Shown in pieces: positions 10,284 to 20,250 of a stretch of 64,000 nt of DNA. The stretch covers positions 2,042,449-2,106,448 of the forward strand of contig JAEVLN010000011.1 of NCBI GenBank assembly GCA_018350325.1. The letters are read 5' to 3'. Every line of letters begins with the position of its first letter. Within the stretch, counting starts at the first letter, position 1. The position numbers and the translations under genes were made by a program. Below the pieces are notes generated by a model. It was not told the origin of the DNA, ran no database searches, and saw nothing but the letters and a program-made list of their open reading frames with translations. This stretch comes from Globodera rostochiensis (taxonomy: Eukaryota > Nematoda > Chromadorea > Rhabditida > Heteroderidae).

Positions 10284-10481
10284 AAGAAACTTTCGTTGCG
10301 AAGATTTCTTAGTTCAAATGTTAAATTTGCAGTTCACATTTTGTGCAATAATGTTAATAAAGTAGTGATTCATTTTGTTTTTTTAAATACATATAAATGG
10401 TGTTTATGTGCATTTTATACTACTGTATTGGTCAATTATGAAAGTGCCAATGATGTTTTGAATTCTGACCGATGTCCTTTT

Positions 10482-11064
10482 TTAACTTTGGGCTCCATCT
10501 TTTCGTCTGCTAATCTCTTGAGCTTTCTTCACATATTTCCGCGACGATTGTTCGTCCAACCCAAACGTTTCTCGTGCCCAATTGACCACACTGTCAGTGC
10601 TAACTTTTGGCAAATGATTGCTCAAATGGTTGACGAGGACATTCAGTAATTTGCTGCTCTGAAATGTTTTTAACAAATAAGCATACAATTGTAATTAGAT
10701 CTTGGGTCTTTGAAAAATTAAAGCTTCTAAACACAACAGCTTTTAATTGGTACCAATTTATTTATTCTCGTCGGTTTCAAAAACAACTATGGCACTTTAA
10801 TCATTTTTTAGTGCAGAAAAAATTGTACGATTTTACCAGGCCCGGCTCCTCCTTTTCGCCACTTCCGGTGTCCGCCGATTCCGCCCCTCCGTCATCATCA
10901 CCGCCATCATCCGCGGCCGCTTCTGTTGTCTCGCGCTGTGCCGTCCGCCCGCCTCCTGCCGCTTTGGCTGGAGGCGGGCGGCCCTGGGCCGAAGCCGGTC
11001 GGGACAAAAAGAACAGCAAAAGTGCCGAAGAGAGGAAAAGTAAAATTGGAATAAATTTGGTCAT
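10482..11064 (-). CDS. Small secreted protein, unknown family
   Basis: Two minus-strand exons, 11064-10837 and 10658-10482, give about 134 residues. The start MTKFIPILLFLSSALLLFFL is a clear signal peptide, probably cut after ASA. A polar, low-complexity part rich in Ala, Gly, Asp and Glu follows. The donor after GAGCCGGGCCTG is followed by GTAAAA, and the acceptor TTTCAG joins in phase 0 to an ordered C-terminal part (LLNVLVNHLSNHLPKV, then VVNWARETFGL, then a Lys/Arg-rich tail). I do not recognise the family. It lies tail-to-tail with the ground-like array. Confidence 0.6.
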
Positions 11065-13148
11065 TTTGTTATTTTATTCAAATGTTGACTGAAAATGGCC
11101 AAAAAACTACATTGAATAAAAATCTACATCTCCGTAAAAGACTTTACTAAGCAATCTTAAATAAATGGTTTATTTTACAGCACAATTTGAAAGTTTACGA
11201 TTTTATTACTAAAAATTAAATCTATAATTTTAACAAAAAAATTTTAAAGTTTAGGGTAATCAAACGCGAAGGTAAGGGGCCGGCCATTTAACTTAATTCG
11301 AATAAAGAGGGTAAAAATGCGAACTAAAATGGACGGAATGAAATAAAAGAGAACAAAATGGGTGATCATTTTATCAGCGGAATCAAATGGAACTATCAAT
11401 CAATCTCGCACCAATTCACGCGTTTAAACACTGCCCACAATTTGGCGATCGGAATGAGTGATCAGACGGACGGTTTTTTGATTGGAAAACATTAATAATT
11501 TTGGTTTACGAATTGGGTGAGTAATAAAAAGACAATCATTTCTGGACCACGACGCAAAACTAAGACATTTTGGAAGGCATTCCATTTTTAATAATTACCG
11601 AATTTTTTATTCTGTTACCCAGACTTTAAGTGAATTTGTCATAAACTTTTAAATGCTCTGGCACATTTAAAATATTCCTGAACCGAAACGTCATTGAACA
11701 CATCGCGTCTTCCGCTTTTCGATTATTTCCGCCCACTCAGCTTTCGGCCCAAAGCACTCATCATCTGCAGAGAAAAAGTTTGGTTTATGATAAGCCTATC
11801 TCAGATCAATCAATTTATATCAATTATGATCTCGAAATGGAATATAAGATCTCGTTACAAATTCCCGCCCTTTCTAGAAAAATGAGCAATGCAAAAACAT
11901 CTTATAGATTTTGCAAATTATTATTGGTCCTGGCCAACCTGATGTGTGCTAACATCCGGCACTTTGGCCATTGCGTGGTTGCCAACAACGCGAAACAAAT
12001 CATTGCTCTGCAGAAAAATTCAAAAAATTATTCAAATTAGGCATTCAAAAGCTTTACCAAACTGTTATGCTGCTGCGGCATAGAGCAAACATTGCAAATG
12101 TTTAAGGCCAAGACAATCACCAAAACCAAGGCCAAAATGTTAGCGATTGTCTTGGCCATTTTTGGGAATGATATTTAAGGTTAAAAGGAAAGGGAGTGAT
12201 CGGATTGATTTTGGCGAATGACACAAATAAACAAAATCGACGCGGAAAGTGAAAGGAATTGGTTACCTTTTGGTGAAATTGGAAGTGATCAGACAAAAAA
12301 TGAGGTCGCCTCACTCAAAAAACAGGTTTAAATCCCGGTCAAAAAAAGTGGGGCTAATGAACTAAAACAAAATCAAAAAAATATGAGAGGGTTTGCTGCT
12401 GCTATAACTCCCAAAAATTAAAAAAAGTTTACTAAAAAAGAGCCAGCATCGCGGAATAGTTTTGTTTAGTTTTACAATATTTATGTATTGTAATACAGTC
12501 TCACGGAAAAAAGAACGAAAATGTAAATGGAGATAAACTTTAGGACAGAATTTACTTTTGATCGTTAATGCAATACTATTCTGTACAGCTAAATTTGTTG
12601 CTTGGGTCAAAAATTGGTGTCCATAAAGGTCCGCTGGCAGCCGAATAAATTTTGTAAATATTCCTGATTATTTTTCTTAAACTCTCATAAGGAAAAATTC
12701 AATTATTATTTTTCAGAAAATTTTGATTTATATTGATTTTAAATTGAATAAAGCACCAGGCCCTTTGGTCACTGCTTTATCCGATTAGCTGCTATTAGCA
12801 AACAACTCACATTAAATGGCACCCGAACTTTTTTCGGGGCATTTAATACAAAACAAAACGACCTATTCACCAATCTGAAGATGCGAAATAAATATTTGCT
12901 CTTTTGAATTATACTTTAAAAGGGGGCTAAGAAATTACGAACAACAAAAACCCAATTTATTTGAAACAAAAAATGGGTCAATATGACAGTTGTGCTATTA
13001 ATGCACATCGATAAAATATCGAAATGTTTAAGCTCACTCATTTACCATGGCATTTCAGCCTCTCATTCAGTTCAGGCACACTCTTACTTCAGAAGATGTT
13101 GTGCCATGGCTAAATTTTTTAGAAATTTAACAACAAAAAAGGGACCTC
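11065..13148. other. Intergenic, AT-rich
   Basis: Mostly AT-rich spacer. A perfect 13-base inverted repeat (GGCCAAGACAATC at 12106-12118, complement at 12145-12157) could form a hairpin. One short signal-peptide-like ORF at 11882 is listed separately with low confidence. Confidence 0.4.
11882..12040 (+). CDS. Possible 52-aa secreted peptide
   Basis: An ATG at about 11882 opens 52 codons with a hydrophobic stretch (FCKLLLVLANLMCA) near the N-terminus, resembling a signal peptide, followed by HFGHCVVANN. There is no intron, no homology I recognise and no clear promoter. It may be chance. Confidence 0.2.
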   Translation: MSNAKTSYRFCKLLLVLANLMCANIRHFGHCVVANNAKQIIALQKNSKNYSN

Positions 13149-13770
13149 TCACCAAATCCCAGATGCGATCGTAATATCATCCGTCCACTGTTTGCTGTTC
13201 TTGTAGGAAAAGTTATAGTCCGTCCACATGCCGTGATACACATTCTCAATGTCCACGAAAGACGTGTTCTTGCCGGAAACTAAGACCAGCGGCCGCATAC
13301 GTGTCGGTGTACCGTCCCAAATCGTTGCTCACTTCCCTCTCCCCCGTGATCTCGTAAGTGACGTGCACCTCATGGCCACACGAGCGGCATTTGTACAGCA
13401 CCTCCAGTGCCTCGTGGGTGAGGTCTGAAACAAAATATTAGGATGAACTGCTTGTCGATGGGCTGCCTGACCAAAAGGTTTTGTTAAATCGAAAAATGTT
13501 CCGCCCGTTTCGTAACGCCTCCTCACCTTGGCCCAAGGAGCGCCCCTGTGCCGTAACTGCGCCGCCAGCCAACACGGGGCCAACGACTGGAATCAAAGCA
13601 AGCGTGGCAGTGCCAGCAAAACGATCGAAATTGGCTAAGCGCTTCAACGTTCGAGGCATAAAGTCACACTCGACTCGACGCATTTCGATGCTAAAAAGTT
13701 CCGAATCGCCGCAGTTACAACGGTGCTCCGTCACAAATGAACCGTATGTATGAGGCATATAAACAGGCAT
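13149..13770 (-). CDS. Unknown protein with Cys motifs, reading frame broken near the 3' end
   Basis: Exon 1 (13770-13527) encodes MPVYMPHTYGSFVTEHRCNC, a CDSELFSIE-like stretch and a hydrophobic Ala/Gly/Val segment (LALIPVVGPVLAGGAV). A strong CAAG|GTGAGG donor joins in phase 1 to exon 2 at 13424 (acceptor TTTCAG), which encodes YKCRSCGHEVHVTYEITGER. That frame stops at 13246-13248. The next frame stays open and protein-like to 13149 (SGKNTSFVDIENVYHGMW, then WTDYNFSYKNSKQW). This suggests a +1 frameshift (pseudogene or sequence error) or an unrecognised splice. CxC and CxxC motifs suggest metal binding, but I cannot name the family. Confidence 0.5.
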
Positions 13771-14915
13771 ATTTATTCCTAAAATGAAAAATTCTAAAAG
13801 TTTTGGACATTAATGTACTGAAAAGGTCAATCTCGAATAGTTTGGAGTGAAGAGCAAACTGGCCCTTTAATGCTTATGCTTTATGAAAATGCTTGGCAGG
13901 CCAGTAATATTGGGTGGATGTATAAGCGTTTGCTTGCTGCAAATTTATTGCCCGATGGACCAACTCCAACACAATTTGAAATGAATAAATGCGAATGATG
14001 GAAGATTGCTCCAATTTTGTCTTAAATAAAGCCCAGCCCCTCGGGGTTGAAAGAAACTGATGAGATCAGGGCTATTTAACAACAATAACAACAACAACAA
14101 CAACGGACAAATCCAAGGTTAGGGAGCAACAAAAATGTTGGGGTCCGTGTTGCCAAAGTGTGAGCGGTCGTTGTTTCTTTGTTCCAATGTTTTCACTTTC
14201 TTCCGATTCCACTACCAATCCGATCCTCCAAAAGTCATCCATTTATTATTATTTACCCATGTTTTACTATAGGGCTCAAAAAACATTGGTTCCTTCATCG
14301 AATCATTTGAATGACAACAATCAAAGAGTTCAGCATAAATCGGCTATTTTGTACAGCTGCTGTGCCCTTACTGATTGTCAATCAGTGTTGCCCCCACCCG
14401 GGAACTAAATGGTAGTGATGCTCGAGACCTAAATTACCGAGAAGCGCGACTTGATCTCGAGACCGACGAGACAACAAAAACCCGAGAATGACCGTTGTTC
14501 GCCCAACTCGGCCATCCGCCACAAATCGTTGCCCAGGTGTCCGTGGAGTTTGGAATGAATTTTGGTGGGTGGGGGGGGGGGGGGATACATTAGAACATCT
14601 CTGTGTTCTTAACTAAACTGTTGTTTGAAGCTTCATAGGTATCTCCTCTCTCCCCCGGGGGCGTTTAGCAAATTAGTTAGGAACCCGGGAGTGTTCTACT
14701 CTATCCACCCACCAAATTATTCCAAGACTTCATGGTCACCTTACAAATTATTTCATCCATTCATTCATCCCTTCCAGTTTCCATTTCAATTCATAAATTT
14801 AAATTCCAAACTCGACTAAAATCTGGATGGATTTGTAATATCCAATTTTATAATGTTTAATTTTTAAAAAGAATTCGTTTATCTTTTATTCATTGTCCTG
14901 CTTTGCTACTTAAAA
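13771..14915. other. Intergenic with a dispersed repeat copy
   Basis: Contains copy A (about 13930-14170) of a diverged repeat that recurs at 17575-17815. Both carry GATGGACCAAC, a CAACAACAAC run, a GGTTAGGGA block and TTGCCAAAGTGT. There is also a poly(G) run near 14571. Confidence 0.5.
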
Positions 14916-16483
14916 ATGTCGGACCACCCAAGCGTACAGCAACGTCACCTCAAAGAGATGTGAGTGTAAAAAAATTTGGATTAGTAAATTAAATTATTCC
15001 TTTTTTTAGCCAAGTTTGTGACGACGTTTGCCGAACAATCTTCGGATTCATTGGACCTGCCGACCTCGGGCTTAAATTGGCATTGGTCTGTTACCGATTC
15101 GATGTGTTGGTGGACTCGCATTTGAAGTCGAGGCGATGGACACTCGGGAGTTTGGAAATTCGACGAAAAAGTAATGGCACCGGCGCGGAATTGGTCAAAT
15201 GGGAGGATGACGGCACCGCCACAAAATTGCCATTTGCGCAAGGGCTGCCACCGGACGGCGGCATAATAACGGGCTTCAAACGCCTATCGATTCGGTAGTT
15301 TTAAAAAATAAAAAATTAGTTAAATTGTTCAAAAATTATTGTATTTTTTAACCATTTAAAAAAATGTAACGGAAATCACCTTTAAATCGGCTGGCTGTCA
15401 GTAACTTTTTTCGTTTCCTGTTTTTCGTTAGTTTTTGAGCGTTTTCGTTTCGTAGAATTTTTGCCATTTCGTTTCATGTTTCGTTAATTGATAAACAAAA
15501 TATTTTCATTTCGCCGGCATTTTTGTAAATGTAGCCTAAATTTTTTGGTTGAAAATTACTTTAAAAAAATATCAAAAAAAGGGGAATTAAAAATAAATGA
15601 ATTTTTCAGTTACGTCGACGACATTGTCGTCGAGTTTCTTCGTCGTTTTCGGCGTCATCAATTTGAGTCTCCATATTAGAGGAATTCAAAGTTGGAATGC
15701 GATAAAAGCTGGCCTCTGCTGAATGACGGCTTCCGCTCTTCCGGGTATTTCAATACCAAACTCATCGCCCAGTTGCGTCGTCAAATCGCCACAACTGTCC
15801 TCTGCGACTGCATCAATCTCCGATCAATTTACCTCACCGATCGGCTTTTTCCCGAATATCCGGCCGACGATCGCGAGGGAACAACTGCTGGACAAGCGCT
15901 GTGTAAATGGTTGCACACTCCGCTTGAGAATGGTCAACCGAAGCTGTTTCGGACTCACTGTTGGGACACAATGACAATGCAGCCGTTGTTCAACCAACTG
16001 AAAAATGTAATTTTTAATTTTATTTCATTAAACATATAATTTTGTAAAGTAGAACCATTAAATTAAAGTTGGAACCCCGACGGTCGGGAGAAGGAGAAGT
16101 CGGAGACGAGTTTCTCGGGGGTTAAAAAGTGCGGGTCGGGGAATGACCTAAAAGTGTCGGGGCTTGTGCTCAAGGTGTCAACCCATCACATTAATTAGTA
16201 TTTTGGGTTTTTCAGAAATTTAACGGACTCCACTCCCGTCAACTATTTCATCGTTTTTCCTGGTCTTGGATTTCGATTTAACGACGAACCGGACTTGGTA
16301 AACAAAAATGGAGAGCGGCTGACGAAATTCCGACACAAAAGCCTTGACTGGCACATGCGCTGTCCGATTGCGCGAGATGAGGAGAAATGGGCAAAATGGG
16401 AGCGCGAAGCAGTGGAGGAGGTGGACGTTGGACGTTGGGAGCATTTTGTCTACATGGATTTTGCCGACAAGGACATTGGGTAA
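14916..16483 (+). pseudogene. F-box-like family gene, decayed
   Basis: Exons can be traced at 14916-14959, 15010-15294, 15610-16006 and about 16216-16483. They match the intact relative at 55348-57005 exon by exon: MSDHPSVQQRHLKE start, IQVCDDVCRTIFGFIGPADL (F-box-like region), GFKRLSIRYVDD junction, LFPEYPADD, ALCKWLHTP, MRCPIARDEEKWAKWE. Two lesions are visible: an in-frame TAG at 15677-15679, next to an apparent loss of about 9 codons relative to the intact copy, and a frame mismatch between exon 3 (phase 0 donor AAT|GTAATT) and exon 4. F-box proteins are substrate adaptors of SCF ubiquitin ligases. This family is expanded in cyst nematodes, by my recollection of Globodera proteomes. A very short intron could rescue the stop but not both defects. 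Confidence 0.6.
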
Positions 16484-17253
16484 GGAAGGGGCAAAACAAT
16501 TTGACCTCTGCTGCTCATAAGCGAAACAGCTTTTGATTGAACTAAGATTTTGGGAAAATAGGTAAGTATTTTTAAAACAAAATTTATTTATCTCCATTTT
16601 CATTAATAAACTTTCCAAAACCCCCAAATTAAAACCGATTCTGAACACCGGCATTGGCCAAAAGAAAGAGAGTTTCATTCCTGCGAACACAAAAATATGA
16701 ATTTCAAAATTTGCTTTCCATTTAAAATTCCCGTTATCAGGCCTTTGTCAGTCGCCGGATTGAAAGAAAGCAAATGAGCGTGCACTTTGCATTGGAATGA
16801 AATTAAAATCGGATTTATTTATTGGTTTCTGATCTTTTGAACATCTCTTGGAGTTAAAAATTATTTTTGTTTTCTACAAAAAAAAATATTTTATTTTATA
16901 AAATCAATTTTATATCGTTTTTGGTGTGTTCAATTTTTTATCTGAAATTTTTTTAAAGCCGGTCATCGATGCATTTGTGGTTGGTGATTTGTAATTTTAG
17001 TTAAGGCGAGCAACACCGAACCCCCCCCCCACCCCGAACAGTCCGAGACAAATAATTGCAACAATTTAAATGAATGATTTAGAAAAAATTAATATAATTA
17101 ATATGGGCGTGTTTAACAATGGCCTCATCAGACAACAGGTTGTTGTCACCATCACTCATCGTGGATTCTTGCAATTCACAGAATTGTCATTGCCTTTGAG
17201 TGCGCACTCGTCGTCGCCACCTCTGTAAAATGTGCAACTCTTTTAATTTTTAT
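16484..17253. other. Intergenic spacer
   Basis: AT-rich, with a poly(C) run at about 17022. No gene is supportable. Confidence 0.4.
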
Positions 17254-17445
17254 TCAAAAATTCTTTATTCGAATGCCCTTTTGCTTACAATGGTAGTTGT
17301 AGTGGTGGCCGCAGGTGCAGTTGCGAATGGCTTCTCGCTCGTAGCATGTCTCGCAATGAGCGTGGCTAAGTTCACATCTCAGTTTGCGGACCGCGCTAAC
17401 CGGATTCGGTAAGAAAAATTTACATGCACATTTGCTGCAACCCAT
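17254..17445 (-). CDS. Small Cys-rich, possibly zinc-binding protein
   Basis: A minus-strand ORF of 63 codons starts MGCSKCACKFF and has ten cysteines and several histidines (RCELSHAHCETCYERE, then NCTCGHHYNYHC). The C-x2-C and H/C spacing recalls cross-brace zinc fingers, but it is too short for a classical RING domain. The Cys/His density makes chance less likely than for other short ORFs here. An AATCCGGTTAG acceptor-like site inside it may mean that only the 5' or 3' part is exonic. Confidence 0.35.
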   Translation of the reverse strand: MGCSKCACKFFLPNPVSAVRKLRCELSHAHCETCYEREAIRNCTCGHHYNYHCKQKGIRIKNF

Positions 17446-20250
17446 TTGTTGTTTGGTGTGGTTGATTGATGATTGGCGATGATCAGACTACAAAATGAAC
17501 TTCGAATGTCGGAGAGGAATGAGTGATTAATGCAAAACGTGTGGACTATGTAAAAAAGATTTATAAAAGCAGATTTGCTGCTGCCCGATGTCCTTAATTT
17601 ATTACCCGATGGACCAACCGACATAATTTGCAATGAATAATTGCGAATGGTGGAAAAGTGCAGCTTAAATAATGCCCCTCGGGGACAAAGACATCGGTTC
17701 GAAGAAAAACAGATCAGTTATGGACTATTCAACAACAACAACATCAACGGACAAATCGAAGGTTAGGGAACAACGAAAATATTGGGGTCCGAGTTGCCAA
17801 AGTGTTAGCGGCCCTTAAAATTTGCACTTTTCTTATACTCAACATCTTTGTGTAGCCCCGTTGTGTCCTAATCTGATTGGCGATGGGTTGTACATAGTAA
17901 TCGGCGGTGTAAATATTTGATCTGAACAAAAATTGTCTGATTTATTAAATTTTTTGGCAAAAATTCAATGAAATTAACAAATTTGGAGAACGTGACGACA
18001 CCGATGCTAGGCCTTGACTGGCCCCGATTGTGATAGATGAGGAACAAGCAGTGGGCATTTATAAAAGTACAAAATTTATTTTTATAATTTCTGTAATTTG
18101 ATGATGATCAAAATTTATTCTCACATTTCGATACCCAAACAATACGTAGTGTATGCTCGGAGACTTGACGGAGTAAATAAAAGATCGAGATCATTATTAC
18201 ACTGACGATGACTGACTGATTGACTGACTGGTGGTGGTACGGCACAGTAATTTAAAAACAAAAAATCTTTTTTTTAATAACAATTTTCTATCCCCACCAG
18301 CAGATCAGTAAAGAATATACAAAAGATCAATGAGAAAAACTGCTATTAGAGCGCCCTGCTTGCACTCCTCCGTCCTCAACCTGACAATTAGGGATTTGGA
18401 TCCGGCCACTTTTGGCGCGCCTCCGGGCATCCGTTCATCCCCCCCCCCGTCCGTCATTCTGCACAGCCTCCATCCGATTCTAATGTGCTTATTATTATTT
18501 TATTTTGTTCCTCAGCAACTTATGCGCTTGAATGCCCAGGAAATTGCCCCCCCCCTGGTGCTGTTTGTTCCTCCCCGCCGGGCAATTCGCGCTTTTGTCT
18601 CCCTCCCCCCCCCCGCCTCCGGCAATCTTCTTCATCCGTACAATTTAGTCGGTTGTTTGCTGCAATAACTCGTCTTCTTCCTCCTCTTCATCTACATCTT
18701 CTTCCAACGGCTTCATCTCCTCTTCCACTTTTACTTGTCCTCCTCCGACGCTTCGTCCGCTCTTAACAGGGATTAGGGGAGGGCAAAATCCCGGCTGATC
18801 CCTGCAGCATATTCATTCGTTTATCTTCATTCTACGCAACTTCCACAATTCAGTGGCCCTTCCTCTTCCTTCTCATCCCCCCCCCCATTTTCTGTTTTAT
18901 TCTTCCACAATTAACACGCAAAACCTTTGCGCGCGCGCGCGCGCTTTCATTTCCATTGTAATTATTGTACTGTTTTCACTGTGTCCAAATTCACTTCTTT
19001 ATCATTATTAAACACATAAACACTCCTCGTCAAGGGCCGCCCATCCAACAAATCGCCGCACATTTTCTTCTCATTTTTACATTTTTTGGAACCCCCCGAG
19101 GGCACTTTTCTTTTCTTTCTTTTGGCCATCCGGTTTTATCGACATTTGTGTCACTTTTACGTTTGGCCCCCCCCCCCCCACTTCCAATGATTCCCTTTTA
19201 ATCCCCCGGTATGTTTAAAGACAAATTCATCACAAAAATGAAAAACCCTTATCCAAAAGGCTACAGGATTCAGTGTAAATATTTATTTGTTCACAAATTA
19301 GCCAATATTTAATTGAATTATAGGAATCTTTTTTTATACGTAATGGGAATGGAATTTTCAAAATATAATAGAAATAATGAATTTGACAAATTAGAATCTT
19401 TTTAATTTTTTGAAAATCAAAATAAAGAATGGAATTCATCCCATATGTTTTATAGCGTCAAAATGCCCCCTCCCCTAACTATGAGAACATCTCTCTCATC
19501 AATTCAATTAAATTCAATTCAATTTGTTTATCCCCCCCCCCCTCAATTTACGCGCACATTTTCGTCTCCCTTTCAATGCGCGACTCATTTTTAAAAAAGG
19601 CGAGAAGAGAAAGTGTGGCGAAGTGTTCTCAAATTTAAAACAAGGTCACCAAGCAGCACCCGACAACCTGAAAATGAAATGAGGCGCCTGGGGGGAGGGG
19701 GGGGGGGGGGACTCATCCCAAACAAACTTCGGAGATTGGAACACTTACCCACCTTCCCCCCCCCCCTCCCCCAGCCACCCTCCCGCCTTCCGCTTCCTCG
19801 TTGAAAAGAAAATTGGTAAAATTATTTATATTGTTTATGGGATGGAAAGTTTAGATTACCTAAACCTATAAAAAAGGTGAAAGTGAAATTCGACTTGGTT
19901 GTAGCTTTTGCTTTTTTCTAAAAACTAAGCATCTAATGAAAAGCAGTAATCAACCCCTAAATAACTGTTCTTCGATTCGGATAACCATGTTCTTTTGCAT
20001 CCATTGGTGGTAAAATATGCTTCATTTTGAATTCAAGTTTTTCTTGACGTATTTTTTACCACCAAAATTCCCCTCAAGGCATCTGACCGCCTTAGGAAAC
20101 AACTTCATTAATCCGATTAAAAAGCACATCATTTTACCCTGCACTTGGATTAATCGCGGTTCAAATAAATGAAAGTAATGTTTAGCCTTTCGTCGTTAGA
20201 CAATTTAAATTAAAATACCAATTTTCTAATAAAATTTGCGCTTTTTTGCG
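17446..20250. other. Intergenic, low-complexity C-rich DNA
   Basis: Contains repeat copy B (17575-17815), many poly(C) tracts between 18430 and 19770, and a (GC)8 run at about 18929-18944. A short frame at about 18520-18620 encodes ECPGNCPPPGAVC-type sequence after a TTCCTCAG acceptor-like site, but I cannot build a gene from it. Confidence 0.4.

Noticed and set aside
1..10300. Dorsal-gland promoter motif (DOG box, ATGCCA) upstream of the array genes
   Set aside because: ATGCCA occurs, but partly inside coding sequence (GGCATGCCAATG) and I could not show enrichment near the TATA boxes; a count against background would be needed.
10482..10658. Possible independent gene on the minus strand
   Set aside because: It splices in phase 0 to the signal-peptide exon at 11064-10837, so I treat it as exon 2 of one gene.
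18485..18766. Signal-peptide-like frame with ECPGNCPPPGAVC
   Set aside because: It begins at GTG, not ATG, sits in poly(C)-rich DNA and has no supportable upstream exon.
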